NCBI GenBank assembly: GCA_030374805.1
Contig: JARGSG010000190.1
Span: forward strand, 62,001 to 126,000
Reading direction: 5' to 3'
From: Gracilaria gracilis
Taxonomy: Eukaryota; Rhodophyta; Florideophyceae; Gracilariales; Gracilariaceae
Length of the DNA stretch: 64,000 bases
Part shown: piece by piece, positions 50,581 through 62,412 of the stretch
How positions within the stretch are numbered: position 1 is the first letter of the stretch
How the letters are laid out: each line of letters begins with the position of its first letter
Translations under genes and position numbers: made by a program
The notes under the pieces: generated by a model
Seen by the model: only the letters and a program-made list of their open reading frames with translations
Database searches by the model: none
Told to the model about the DNA's origin: nothing

Positions 50581-51012
50581 TATTAACCCTGCACCCCACT
50601 ATGTTGGGGAAGCAGCGACCGAAGGAAAACTATATGTGCGAAAGCTTTCAAAAGAAATTCTATCCCGATTGACAAATAAGAAGGTAGATTGTGAAAATTC
50701 TGATGATTAAGCTGGACGTAAACATTCGAGCATTGCGTGGCTCGTCCTGGAATTCTATAGGACGTTTGGAGAGAGCAAAACAAAATTGCTCCCAGACCAG
50801 AAACAATTGAATCCAACATTAACATCTGTTCACCCTTCTTGTCGGTATTTGATATCTTTCTGTACCACTTCCACGTTAAACAGAGCAGAGAAAAGAAATC
50901 TGTGTGAACTTATCACACGGATTGGAAATCAATGTCCTTGTAATTTTTGACAAGTAAGTAGTCATTTTTCATCAACCTCCGACTTCACGACGTACCTTAA
51001 GAGCGCGAAAAG
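50581..51012. other. Gap between transposon X and LTR-like copy Q
   Basis: No supported gene; one weak minus-strand ORF at 50583-50825. Confidence 0.35.
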
Positions 51013-51978
51013 TTGGCAGGTGAGACAAAAGAGATGAAGAAAGGCAGTTATAGACGAAAAGTATGGCATAAACCGGACGGGAGTTATGCGATCTGTAAAC
51101 GACTTGATGCTTTCCGTTCTTGTAGTGCAATGCCCGCAAGCGGGAAAGCACCAGAAAACGTCCGTACCTTCTTTTCACGATGCAAACACAGCAGTAGAGC
51201 CCTTCCAGGGATGACACAACTTTGTCAGGTATAAGACCGAAATCAACCATTCACGACCAGCGTAGGAAGGTGAGACAAGAAGGTACCCTGCTTGAGTGGC
51301 GTGTATGTGACCCTCCAAGGAGGCAAAGTGTCCACAGTTTGGCGGGGGCGACGCGGTGTCAGTACAGGTCGCGGGGAGCAACCCGAAAGGAAATGGAAAT
51401 GACGGGGGAGTCCGGAGAGTGGCGAAGGGAAAACAGCAAAGCCGGAGGACACCTTATACAAGGGCGAACACGGCAATAGTTGGTAAATTCTCCCAGAAAA
51501 AAGTTCATTAAAGTGACGAGGGGAAAAGACAGCCCGTTTGCAACGGCGTATACCTCCAAGGAAGAGTAGAGTACGGAAGAACGCGAAGAAGTCTAGAGCC
51601 AACCCCTGGTTGGGGAAATTTACTTAGTGCGGAAGGCCAAGTTCCGAGCCACTATATAGTATAGTGACCTCCCTAAAAGTAAGCAAAAAATATCAAATAA
51701 ATATGTAAATTACCAACAATGCTGTGCCAATTATCCCTTGCAACCGTGCCACGCGTGTACCAATAATACCTACATTGGAGCTGCAGAGCAAGCGCGCATG
51801 CACACAGTGCACAACGTGTACACTATGCACACCGCATCGAGCCAGATAATCCGCTTGTAGCGGTGGCAAGCATCACTGCGCAAAGCGGGAAAAAGACTAA
51901 GTCGGTTAAGTATACCCTGCAAGGCGTTGCACTACAGTTCTCACTGCGGCCGGGGGTTGTCAAGTGTAGTTCCTTACA
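51013..51978 (-). mobile_element. LTR-like copy Q, diverged relative of P
   Basis: Read on the minus strand, it begins TGTAAGGAACTACACT at 51978. It shares with P a TATTTA(C/T)TT.GATATTTTTT block, a GGCTCTA block after a paired CC..GG hairpin and a long pyrimidine-rich 3' half. AAAAG at 51008-51012 and 51979-51983 may be its target duplicate. The left terminus (TTGG in place of the expected TGTGG) is uncertain. Confidence 0.45.
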
Positions 51979-51983
51979 AAAAG

Positions 51984-53331
51984 GAGCTTGTCACTAACGA
52001 AAGAGTGTATAGTGCACTATAGAACAAAGATACATTTCGGGAGTCTCAAAACGCTCTACTGGGCGATAGCGCAATAATCCGTGTCGAAAAGTATTGCGAT
52101 GGTCATATTCTTTCGGACTCGAGTTCTCAGTGTGCTTGTCATGTTCGAATTCGATTCTGCAATATCAGGAGATATTTTGACGTGTGGTACGATGTCGGGA
52201 TAGCTCCCTGGTTGGATTTTAGAAAAGAAAAGGTCACTGAAGTGCAGGCAAGACGTGAAAGACTCCAACTGCATCAGCGTTGTGTCTTTTTGTAATGAAA
52301 GAGTTTGCAGAGAACACGCACATTGGCGTACCATATAATGGGCAAATTATATACGCAAGACTACTGACTCATGTGGGGGACCAAAAGCAGGAACGAATGA
52401 CTTTGTGCCTACTCGGTGCGGGTTGCCGTGCAGCTTGTACACCTGTTTGGAAAGAAAAGTCGTATTCATATCGAACAAGAGAAATTTAATGAGGATTATA
52501 TAAGAAATAAGAACGCCAGTTACATCGCTGAGGCAGAAAGTGAAGAGAATGAGAACGGTTTGGTCTTGCTTGAAAAGTACGAAAAGAAGCAGGACGTACT
52601 GAATGAGACTATTGGAAGTATGTCGGATGGTGAGACTAGCGGAATGGTTGGACATTCGCGTGAAGTGATTAAAACTCTAACAGCGCAACTCATGCTTTCG
52701 GGTAATTAAGGTTGCATCGACCAGTTCTCATATGGGAGAGAAGCAAAGCTTTTTCTGCAAGTCACAGGTACTCATAGTTTTTCATCAACAGCAGCTGCTT
52801 TTATTGCAGGACGGGGGCTTTTCCTTACCGTCTCTATAAATCCACCGCCTTTGACACGTTATATGCAGTAAAGCATGGACTATTGAGGAAGCTTGTGGAT
52901 GATGCATACAAATTTTTTTCTTCTCAGAGACTTACCTAGGCCTTCCCAAAACCCGGATTATAAACATAGCCAATCACAGAATGTGCGACACACCGAAAAG
53001 TGAAAAGTTCCCACGAATCCCAAAATTTGGGTTTCACGGTGCTCAGAGCCAATCTGGAATTTCTGGATTAGTCCGAGGGCTTCAAACTCCATTTCTTTGA
53101 ATACATGCAATGGGCACCTCAGAGACTTGCAATCCAGATAACGACCCATATTTGCAAGCATGTTTAAAAGCTGACTATCTGCAACGATGCTTATTGGGTA
53201 TTAACATGACCAAAAAAGTCGCCCGAAGAACCTCAGAAGACATAAAGGAACTCTAGAAACCCTGCGTCAACACTGCAACACTGATTGCCGAGTTACTGTA
53301 GTGCTCAATTAACACAAAATTTCACCGCATA
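51984..53331. other. Gap with one unassigned plus-strand ORF
   Basis: Contains a 97-codon plus-strand ORF at 52416-52709. It is charged and helical with an acidic Glu-Ala-Glu-Ser-Glu-Glu-Asn-Glu-Asn segment, and unidentified. It precedes the transposase-like ORF at 53332 on the same strand and could be an earlier part of it. The rest is uninformative. Confidence 0.35.
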
Positions 53332-54180
53332 ATGTACCACATTGCGAACCACCTCACTGACTTTGGTTGCATTAGGAGAGGTGCAACTGACACAAACGAA
53401 ACAATTCACAAGAAAACAAAAATGGAGAACGCAGTTACGAACAAAAGGATGGATTTCTTAGTACCGCAGATTCTTCTGGATACAATAGAGATCAACAGAA
53501 CTGATTTGGAAGACGATGAAGTTACAAATGAACATTCCGATTATAAAGCAGTATCAATGAGAGAGAATGCAGATCATCGTGGTAATGTGGAATGCTTCAA
53601 ATTCCGAAGCCAAACTACTTATATTCAGGCACAGAAACAACTTAGTGATACGAAGTGAGCAATGGAAGATATATGTGAGATCCATTCAATCATGACGGAA
53701 AGCAAATTGCGTTTTAACGCTTTGTTTGAATGGAACTGTTTGAAGCACCAGTTTCAAACATTAAGGTTTGATGAAAGCAAGAAATCGTACCGCTTTGATA
53801 CTGTACTTTACGAAGAAAGCAACTGCCTAAAGTACTGTATGGTGCGTATGATATTCGAAGTTGAGGTAAGTGAAGAATCGTGGCTGCTTGTGAGGAGTCT
53901 TGAAGAGGAGGCACTGGAGTCTACAAATACCAATGTAGTCAGTACGTATGGCAATAAGCAGTTTGCATATGAATTGGATGATGATAAGTTGAAATGTACC
54001 ATAATTACGAAGGAAGACTTGTTGAGACTTGTTTTGATTGTTTCCGACCCGTGGGTGTCAAAATTTTTGTTAGGAGTGGAAACGATATTGAATAGCATAT
54101 CAGAGAAGCTGGTTGAGAAGCACAGATTTTTCGAAGGTGTTGGATATAGATTTACGTCTTTCGATCAGCAGCTTTGCTAA
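53332..54180 (+). pseudogene. Transposase-like C-terminal region with one in-frame TGA
   Basis: A single plus-strand frame of about 282 codons interrupted only by a TGA at 53656-53658; coding resumes four bases later in the same frame. The start (Tyr-His-Ile-Ala-Asn-His-Leu, then Thr-Asn-Glu-Thr-Ile-His-Lys-Lys-Thr-Lys, then Thr-Asn-Lys-Arg) resembles the block near the C-terminus of Plavaka/TNP2-type fungal transposases (H-x2-x-H-..., T-E-x-x-E-x2-H-x2-x-K, NKR). The remainder is unrecognised and beta-rich. It is not closely similar to remnants A and B. Confidence 0.45.
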
Positions 54181-55819
54181 CATGTAGCCCAGAGTATGAG
54201 GAGAGAGATGAAACAAGAGACCAGTAGTCGTAGGTAAATGCTAGAAACATTGTTCTAAGAAGAAGGAGCATACCAGAAACGTTAGCTCTTTGCCAGGCGA
54301 GATCAAATGCAATCTGGCTGTTGTGAGACCATTGTGGGGACCATCCTTTCAGGGCTAGCCGCACCAAATTCCTGTGGATCCACTGAAATGGTTCCTATTT
54401 CTAAATGCAGTATTTGATTCCCAATTTTTAAAATTTTTGGAAGATTTGTACTCATTGAATCAAATGGACACAGCTGTGGGTGTGTACCAACGGTAACTAC
54501 TGTTCACGGTTGAGAACATGACTTCTGGGCTTCAAATATAGACCTTTGGAAGCGTATGACGGACTCCTGATGATCTTTTTTACTCATTTTCTGAAGTTGG
54601 TAAGGTAGTTAGAACTCTTCACACGAGGAACTATAATCTCTTACTTTTCTAATGGAAAGTACATGATCGAAACATTGAACCTAAGTAAAATTAAGCAAAT
54701 CCTATAAGTATTCTTGTTACTGTAGGACTTTTCTCGCGGAGTTCTAAAGCGAATCTTCACCAAGCCACCAAAAAATGCATAACCCTATGCTGCGTGCGTG
54801 AGAAAATTTCTTCACAAAATAGGTGCGTGAGTTTTGAGTGAGAGGAAACCAACTCATGCAGCGTGGGTGACGTGGTCCCACTGGTGCGCGAGGCTTACCC
54901 AGCGTGGAAGACGTGGTCGCCCTGGTGCGTGAGGCTCACCCAACAGCTTCGTGAACTCACCCAAATCATCACTCAGCAGGAACAGTAGTACGAGCACTTC
55001 TCGCACAGCACGAGGTCTCAAAGCTTACTAACATCCTGGAAACCGTAGAGGCCCTTCTTTGTGCTACAAAGCAAAATCAGAGGCCGCATTGTATTCTAAC
55101 TTTTGTTGCATTGAATGTTGCATAACCCGTGTTATGTCTTTTCCATGACGCGAAACCACTTATTTAGAGCCATCAGCGCTATAGAGTACAACGTCAGACT
55201 ATGTTTCCATTAAAATGTGTACGTTATCATGTGTGCCTGGGAAAAATATTTCTCATTGCTTTCATTTCTCACCGCCACACTGGCTACTTCCAGCTCTTTG
55301 TCTACATCGTGCTTTCCTACAATAATCATGCCACAATCGAACGCCGTTGGTACTCAGAGCAATACAACTGTTCCTGTCTGAGCCACTCCCTTCAGAGCTG
55401 TACTTCAAAAAACAACTAGTGTTCTTGAGCAGCTGGGTTGATCCAAAGGCAGAAGAAAGCAACTCAAGGCCCTGAGCAGCTTGGTCGACTGAATCCCAGC
55501 CGCGCAGCAATACAAATTGCTTTAACTGATTAAAATTCATGGGACCAAGTAATCGCTGCAAAACGAAGCAGACAGCAAAACACGTCGGCTCCTTGTGCAA
55601 GAAAGAACCCTGATACCTCTCAGTGTTTATCTTAATCTTTTAATTCCGCTATGAGTATCACAATATACACAATGGTAGTGTGGGTTTATGTTATGCAACC
55701 AACGCAGTTGAAAACTAGTGGCTTGGGTCTGCAGTATAGCTCTAATGGCAGCAGTTTGTATTTCGTACAGAGAAAATATCCCAGGAATAATACCACGATT
55801 CTATCTCTAAAAGTTGCGT
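54181..55819. other. Gap with a short tandem repeat
   Basis: No supported gene. A minus-strand ORF at 55262-55600 has no recognisable features. The region contains the 41-bp duplicate at 54859-54940. Confidence 0.35.
54859..54940. repeat. Two-copy 41-bp tandem repeat
   Basis: Unit 1 is 54859-54899 and unit 2 is 54900-54940. Both follow CAGCGTGG..GACGTGGTC..CTGGTGCG.GAGGCT.ACC. A few substitutions separate them. Confidence 0.75.
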
Positions 55820-56144
55820 CGGTGTTATCGGAATGCTAGTTTTGGTTTCGAAAATGACTGAATTGAAATGATCGAAAAACCGGTGAATTTATCCTAATTT
55901 GGATGTGCTTAATTTCCGAAAATATTCCCACATTTCCACCTGTGCTAGTTTGTGTAGAAAGAATCATCCACGATTATTTCCATCATTGCTAGTTTGGATG
56001 GAAGACAAACTAGCATGTTACTTCCGTCCATGCTAGTTTCCCAACACAATGTAAGTATGTAAGTGAAACATATTTAGAGATATAGGGCCTCAAAAAGGGA
56101 TATGCAGATATTGATATCTGTTTAAATATTAGGAATAAAAGAAT

Positions 56145-56537
56145 GTGAAAACAAAAAATGTATTTATTGTTTTACTATTTAAATGCCTTCGCTTCACATG
56201 CAACCATCTCGCTCACTCCGTTCCACCGTCCCTCCACCATAGACCACTCCCTGCTGAGCACCCCCACTGTCCTCCTACCTGCCACAACTGTTACCCGCCA
56301 TGCGCAATTGCTCCTTTGAAAACGGGGCCTTCTTCGCTTGCACCATCCCCACCATCCAAAGCCGCCAGACGAGATGCCCCCAGCCGCTTCTCTACCCAAA
56401 AAAATTTCCTCTCACCTAGCGCTGACTTACCTCACTTCCACTTAGCACAAAAGTGTGACACTTCCACCTCTCAACTCTTCCCACTACGTCCCAGTCCTCC
56501 CACCAATCGCGCTTCCGAGAACGCTCCCATCGCCTAG
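56145..56537 (+). CDS. Pro/Ser-rich ORF of transposon Y
   Basis: A 130-codon plus-strand frame homologous in the same frame to the ORF of X (49163-49494). The conserved part starts around Gly-Pro-Ser-Ser-Leu-Ala-Pro-Ser and runs through Asp-Ala-Pro-Ser and Leu-Ser-Pro. The matching region after the insertion point in X lies at about 56680-56790 here, but in broken frames. Unknown function. Confidence 0.45.
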   Translation: MKTKNVFIVLLFKCLRFTCNHLAHSVPPSLHHRPLPAEHPHCPPTCHNCYPPCAIAPLKTGPSSLAPSPPSKAARRDAPSRFSTQKNFLSPSADLPHFHLAQKCDTSTSQLFPLRPSPPTNRASENAPIA

Positions 56538-57150
56538 AATGACTTCTAATACCAAAAACATATTGTCCCTCTTCGTTCCACACATTGGACGCTTACTGCA
56601 TCACCTGTAGCCGCCCCAGCTCCTCCCCCTCTCTTGAACTCTCCAAGTTCCCTCTCCTTCCATCTCCTTGAAAACGCCAACCTCACACGCATGGTTCTCT
56701 AGAAGCCATCCACCGCCTCCATCCCCAGCCACCTCAAGACAGAAGAGCTCATATCTCTCTCCCCCCAACTCGGAGCTCTCCAAATTGGCCCTCTAAAACG
56801 CCACCTTTCACATGACCCTGTGCCTCGAATTTCCAGCAAATCTCTTCTAGCAGCAGGTCAATACCATCAATTTCGCCCATATCACTCTCTCTGACCCACA
56901 GCAACTCTTCTCGCACACAACTTCCGGGAACGGGAAAATAGATTTTCACAAACGTCAAGCCACCCTCACACACTCTCAGAATACCTTCTTCTACCCCGTT
57001 TCCGATACAATTACCTCCAGCTCTTCTGCTTTCCCCCACTCCATGGGGTTCTCCCTCGGACGAAGAGCTATCTCTCGCCTCAAGGCCGGTCATAAAGGCC
57101 GTCAATGACTGCCTTATCTGAGAAACACCAGACACACTACTGACTTTTTC

Positions 57151-57810
57151 ATGGGCTTGGTCCAAAATAAACTTCGACTAGTCCTCCACCTTTCTGAAAA
57201 TGCCTACCATGATCTCCGACCCCCTTCACATTGTACTTCAACTTCTCCTACTCCTCTCTTGGCAATTGTAAGAATAACAACCTCAGTCTTCTTGTCTACC
57301 TGCCTACTTGCTTCCACAAAAGCACCCATTTTGCACAAGCACGATAGCATCTCTCAAACCTCATTCCCTATTCGCTGCTCTACGAAAATGAAACTTCTTC
57401 CGCTTGTCATATCTAACCTTCTTCACCGTCGTATCACCTTCAATCTTCTCGGCTTATCACTACAAGATGGTCATGGCGCTCTCCCCCACAGTGACCCAAT
57501 AATTGCTCGCTACTGCCTCAAAATTACCTTTCTATCTTCAATGATATCCCTTCCCGACACCCATGCTTCTAATGAAACCTCTCTCTATTTGATCTCCATC
57601 TACATATTTCATCATATTCCTCTCGAGCCCAAAACCAGACGCCTCCTGCACGCAAGTTATACTCCACACTCCTCCGAGAATCGTACAAATCTCTGCTTCT
57701 TCGTTAGCTCAGATACACCTCCAGCAACACCCTGGGACAAACCATTCAAACCTTCTACTTCCAAATTTTTCGCCGTACCCGAGTCTGACCCTCCTCCACA
57801 CTTCATATAA
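57151..57810 (+). CDS. Hypothetical 219-aa ORF of transposon Y
   Basis: The longest intact plus-strand frame of Y. Leu/Ser/Thr/His-rich, with a hydrophobic Ile-Ser-Asn-Leu-Leu-His-Arg-Arg-Ile-Thr-Phe-Asn-Leu-Leu-Gly-Leu segment in the middle and a Pro/Ser-rich C-terminus. No enzymatic motif seen. The sequence is strongly pyrimidine-rich on this strand, which by itself lowers stop-codon frequency, so coding status is uncertain. Confidence 0.35.
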   Translation: MGLVQNKLRLVLHLSENAYHDLRPPSHCTSTSPTPLLAIVRITTSVFLSTCLLASTKAPILHKHDSISQTSFPIRCSTKMKLLPLVISNLLHRRITFNLLGLSLQDGHGALPHSDPIIARYCLKITFLSSMISLPDTHASNETSLYLISIYIFHHIPLEPKTRRLLHASYTPHSSENRTNLCFFVSSDTPPATPWDKPFKPSTSKFFAVPESDPPPHFI

Positions 57811-59399
57811 CGCTTCGGTCCTTACAATATCTACTCCGTCCACCCACTCTATGAACTCTACCTCTATGTTGTAAGCTTTTCACGCTCGCCCTGATCGAAA
57901 GAATGAGCACGGAAGCATCCTACACAACTTTCGGGTGTTCCAAATTTCACCAAACCTTCCATTGCCTCGCTTCTTCCATTTTCATACAATGAAGCACCAT
58001 CCTCGCAAGGTCAAAACGCCCGATCGATACGGCAATATGTTAGCGTGGCTTGTAGTTGTACGATACGATCGGAATAGGAATGAAACTTGTGAGGAAGCGT
58101 ACATACCGGAGGTCATGACGGAGTGCTAAGCATGGAAATGTCAAGCACGATCGAGGTATGCGTACAGAGTCCGAACACCCTCGAAACGGGTTGGGGGTAC
58201 TAAACAAACTGTTGAGTCCAGATCTCAATCAGTAAGACTAATTTCGTGAAGAGGGCGCTCATCAGGTATCCTTAATGGGTCCCAGAGGAGCGGAGGCACT
58301 TAAGTAGGTGCAACTCTACTTCATAAGAACACATTACAGTCTACCACCGCATCTGCAACACGTGGCGAAAATATGAGATAGTGTGGCCTGCAAATTATCG
58401 AAAACTATTGCTCCCTGTATGACTTAAAGTACAGTGCGTTGAAAATGAATTGCATGATTTCTTTGCCGACATATTCCAGAAGGCATGCTATTCCCGTTGC
58501 TTACCGACCCTTATTTTCACCTAAAAAAACGTGAGATATCCTAACGTACCATATGCAGAGACGAATAAGTCTCTAATGTATCTAAAAAGAGCAAGTTATA
58601 TCACCCAATCCCCTCCATCATTCACTCTGCGAAACGAATATACGCATTACCTTATTGAAGCGTCTAATTATGTTGGGTGGTACGGATATTTTAGCTAAAA
58701 GGACTATAGCAGCACTTCAACAAGGCCAAACTATGTTCCACCTGCGTCACTTCGTTCTGAAACGGATGTAGCATGAATTTCGAAGTAGTACTAGATAGAA
58801 CCGCTTTCGAGAGAGCGACTGGACATCCGAACAAGCGGTTGTGGAATTTAATCCATACTAGCGATAAAGCCCCACTCTGGCACAACCCCCTGTCTATATA
58901 ACAAAATTGAATACATCGTGATGAGAAAGTGGCATGGAGCGAAAATAAAGCAATCGGTGCACTGATTAAGCGACAGTCCGCTTGAAACCGCTATTCATGC
59001 CCAGAGAAATCCTTAATTTGCTGACAGCCAGCCCTGCTCAGGAGTGGACCTCGGGTTCGTTCGTCTTGACTCCCGTCGCCTTTTATGCTTGCGATATGGC
59101 ATAGATAGTACACTCAGTTGATGTGATTACAAATTTTGTTTACGACTGTACGGAGAGCTCCAGAGATCGCCTAGTATTTTGAACTTCTCAATCCCTTTCC
59201 TTACATTGTGTTTCATCATGGATACGTGTCGGCCTAATATTAGTGTAAACTCTACATCGTGCCTATATTAAGTTTTAGAGCATACTAACGGGACAGCTAC
59301 CAAGTTTCGTCAAGCTCTTACTATGTATAGTACACAGGCACAATAGTTTTTCAGCAATAGAGAAATAAATAAAATATTTTCCTGCGCAGAGTGACGTGA
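57811..59399. other. Gap left of the palindrome array
   Basis: No supported gene; short ORFs at 57935-58129 (plus) and 58691-58885 (minus) lack features. Confidence 0.35.
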
Positions 59400-60821
59400 G
59401 ATAGCGGACTGAGGTGGCCTGGGGTTTCATTTGTGCACTTATAAACGCCACGCCACACTGAACCGCTGTCCAAGGGCGAAAATTTTAATTCACACTGTTG
59501 TTTGGAACAGTGGACCCGAGTGGCCTGGCGCTCCATCGGTGCACCGATGAAGCCCTGCGCCACACTGGACTGCTTTCCCCCGCCCAAAAGAATAATTTAA
59601 TATTTTGACTGCTGCTCCGGCTGGACAATGGGCCGAGGTAGCGTGGCGCTTCATTGATGCACCGATGAAGCGCCAAGAGACCCCGGTCCGCTGTCCACGC
59701 GCTGTAGGTGCCAAATCTGAGGTGCTGGAATACGTGGAACCGCCAACATGCCGATCACAGTGGACCAAGGTGTCGTGGAGTTTCATCAGTGCACCGATGA
59801 AGCGCCACGACACCCCCGTTCGCTGTCCCAGATTGCCGTTTAAATATATTGAAAACCAAGATTTTTTGGGACAGCGGAATGGGGTGGAGTGGCGCTTCAT
59901 CGGTGCACCGATGAAGTGCAATGACACTCCGGTCCGCTATCCTACCAGTCGTAACTTGTAATATCGCGTTTATCTCCACATTTACCAGGTTCTGTACCCC
60001 CTGGGTCTCCAACCTTTCCGTGACACCTGTTTGTCGCAGCACGTGCACCGATGATGTACTACTTCAAATTCTTCCCCTTTCCACGCGCCATGAAGAATAA
60101 AGCTGGAGTTCATATGGCTCTGATTTCTCCGCGTGTGGACCACAGAATTTGGTGTGCAACCCACTTCTCTGGGTTCAAGCGGTCGACACTAGACCGAGGT
60201 GAAGTGGGGGTTCATCGATGCTCCGATGAAGCGCCATTACAAATCTGGTCATTTCCCAGACATCGTCTGTTCCGATGAATGGAATAAAAAACTCGTCTTA
60301 GTGGTGCGAAAATCTTAATCCTCCAGCAAGAATTCTGATCTTTCGAGAAATCAAGAAACAATATATATACATATATATTAATAGGGTAATGTCAGTCCTA
60401 CAATAATTTTTACAGGGGCGACTGTCCGGCGCGGGTATCGTCTGGCCGACATATAATGCTGCATAACGGTAGTCAAGACACGCGCGCTTTTAAAGATTAC
60501 ACTGGCGAACGAATGCTCGTACGAAAACATCGTGCAACGCATTCGTTCCCAGGATGGGTTGCCATGGGATTAAAACCTTCTTCTTGGAGACTTTGACCCT
60601 AATAACACATATATGGGGCTCCATAAATTGGTCATATGTGTGTAGTAAGCAGTGCAGCCGATGATCTTGAGATACCGTAAATTAGTGTGTCAGGGTGTTT
60701 TTTTCCCCTCCAAACGCATTCAGGACCGGCGGTCTACACCACCCGCCGGACAGCGGACCCGGGGGTCGCGGCACTTCATAGGTGCACCGATGAAGCGCCA
60801 CTGCACATCGGTCCGCTGTCC
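59400..60821. repeat. Array of ~74-bp palindromes centred on TGCA
   Basis: Seven clear units, each a near-perfect dyad: 59400-59471, 59504-59578, 59623-59696, 59755-59828, 59869-59942, 60184-60257 and 60748-60821. A degenerate one is centred at 60044-60047. Consensus half-arms read inward GGACAGCGGAC, GTGGCGCT and TCATCGGTGCACCGATGA across the centre. Centre spacings are 106, 118, 132, 114, about 140, 175 and 564 bp. The intervening spacers are AT-richer and mostly unrelated, although the first two share an AATTTTAAT-type core. Apparent ORFs here (e.g. 59490-59927) merely translate the repeats. Confidence 0.9.
60258..60747. other. Spacer within the palindrome array
   Basis: 490 bp between the last two palindromes. 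It contains an ATATATACATATATATTAAT tract (about 60362-60381) and no gene. Confidence 0.5.
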
Positions 60822-61706
60822 AAAAAATTAAACTTTTTTTTCACCCTGCCGCCCCGGTCGGGTTGGGAGCTCTACATCGGGGGCGCTTGTGCTTCTATTA
60901 CGTGGTATCGTTTTTGCAGCACTAACGCTGGCATGTACAACTAACCCTCGTTGGGGTCTGTTCCACAGCACCCTGTACTACATGCTTCAGTAGTTTACGC
61001 AGGTCTGTGGTCTTTATGTGCCACCCGGTGTTGAAAATGAAAAATGTGCGCAATACTAAATCCCCGGATATGGTTTGTCCGATCGCGTTTCACACATCGC
61101 GAGCTTATGAAAGGTAGTCTTGGTTTTCTCCCCGTTCTGGATCGCCGTTTGTATCAATAAAATTGGTCTGCCAACCACTAATTATGCGTCTAACTCAACG
61201 ACTAACTGGTTTCCCGCGCAATAATGATCTTCTTTGAAGCCACTCTCTACAGGCATATAGTTCATACAAAGATGTGGGAGAACGTAAGTACTCCCAGGGT
61301 GCTGAGACTGACAAGAATTCTGATCAGCTTATGAATATCTACTTCTGGGAATTCTTAAGCTGTATTACTTAGCCGAGTGATACATATTATGCATTCCCAG
61401 CCGTAGATATCCATAGTTTGAAAGTAAAACCTGCTCCCAAATAAAACGACTTCATTCAATGAAATTCGAATCTTCCTAATCGCTACGATAGCATTGACTA
61501 CTTCACTTTTCCCACAGATATAAAAATTACTTCACTGTCACAGATACGAAGCTTGCCTACGAATCTCTTAAATAGAATGCACTTCCTACAGCAGACCATT
61601 TCTGTTCAAAGTTTAAGGTAAAAAGAGTTTATCAATGCAGAGTTGAAGAAAACAGCATAAAAGCATCACAGGAGATAATGTTGGAGATTTTGTTTATGAG
61701 GAGAGA
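60822..61706. other. Gap right of the palindrome array
   Basis: No supported gene or recognisable repeat. Confidence 0.35.
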
Positions 61707-62030
61707 TTGGGTTGGAAGAAGGATAAAAAAGGAGAATTTGTAGTATTTTTGGAGCAACGTGGGCTCTACTCGGCTATGGTACTGAACGAAAGAAGAAGAG
61801 TTTTGAAATTTCTCCGCAAAAATGAGCGGGCGGAAAACCAGAGTAAGGATGAATTGGATACAAATGGTTGTGCGCCGCAAGTGGGTGTACGACCCACAGT
61901 TTCACGGCTTCGCACATTGTTGATAAGCGTGAAAGGTGTTTTGTACATCTCGTTTGCTGTTATCTCGCTTATTGTTGGACGCTATCAATATCTGCGATGT
62001 CTAATGGGTACGTATGAGGCAAAAAGCTGA
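61707..62030 (+). CDS. Hypothetical ORF near the right end of Y (module 1)
   Basis: A 107-codon plus-strand frame. It begins with Gly-Trp-Lys-Lys-Asp-Lys-Lys-Gly-Glu-Phe-Val-Val-Phe, which resembles the start of the next ORF (Gln-Trp-Lys-Lys-Glu-Asp-Gly-Glu-Tyr-Lys-Val-Cys-Phe). A basic Arg-Arg-Arg-Val-Leu-Lys-Phe-Leu-Arg-Lys segment and a hydrophobic C-terminal stretch follow. Unidentified. Confidence 0.35.
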   Translation: MGWKKDKKGEFVVFLEQRGLYSAMVLNERRRVLKFLRKNERAENQSKDELDTNGCAPQVGVRPTVSRLRTLLISVKGVLYISFAVISLIVGRYQYLRCLMGTYEAKS

Positions 62031-62062
62031 TTTTTCTGCCTCACTAGACGGAGGTACCAGAT

Positions 62063-62377
62063 ATGCTGCAGTGGAAGAAGGAAGACGGTGAATACAAAGT
62101 TTGTTTTCGGCAGAAGGAAGAAAATTGCGATGGAGAGGAGGGTGGCGGTGATGGGAGAAGGGGGAATGGAGGACCGGGGAGGAGGTTTCCGGCGGAGATG
62201 GAGGAGTGTTTGAGATCGCTAGGAACTAGTCTGAAGGAACATGGAGACGACTGGATTTCTGAGATCGTGGGTGAAATGGGAGTGATTGTGCGTTGTGTGT
62301 CGCAAGTGGGGGTGCCAATGAATTTCACTTCGAGGATTCGGAAAAGGATGAAGTTGGTTGGAAGAAGGCACTGTTAA
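62063..62377 (+). CDS. Hypothetical ORF near the right end of Y (module 2)
   Basis: A 104-codon plus-strand frame. The Trp-Lys-Lys..Gly-Glu-Tyr-Lys-Val start is similar to module 1, followed by a Gly/Arg-rich linker and a helical region (Glu-Met-Glu-Glu-Cys-Leu-Arg-Ser-Leu). It continues in other frames at 62413-62631 (helical, Glu-His-Val-Glu-Lys-Val-Cys-Lys-Leu-Leu) and 62661-62903. It looks like one gene split by frameshifts or introns, running toward the right terminus of Y. Confidence 0.35.
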   Translation: MLQWKKEDGEYKVCFRQKEENCDGEEGGGDGRRGNGGPGRRFPAEMEECLRSLGTSLKEHGDDWISEIVGEMGVIVRCVSQVGVPMNFTSRIRKRMKLVGRRHC

Positions 62378-62412
62378 GAGTGTGAGCGGCATGGTGGTGC
62401 GTTGCGAGGGAA

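Noticed and set aside
59490..59927. A 145-codon repetitive protein on the minus strand
   Set aside because: The frame just translates the palindrome units; similar repeats appear in both strands and several frames.
59400..60821. CRISPR array
   Set aside because: The repeats are full palindromes of 74 bp with irregular spacing in a eukaryotic genome with spliced transposon genes; there are no uniform spacers and no cas genes.
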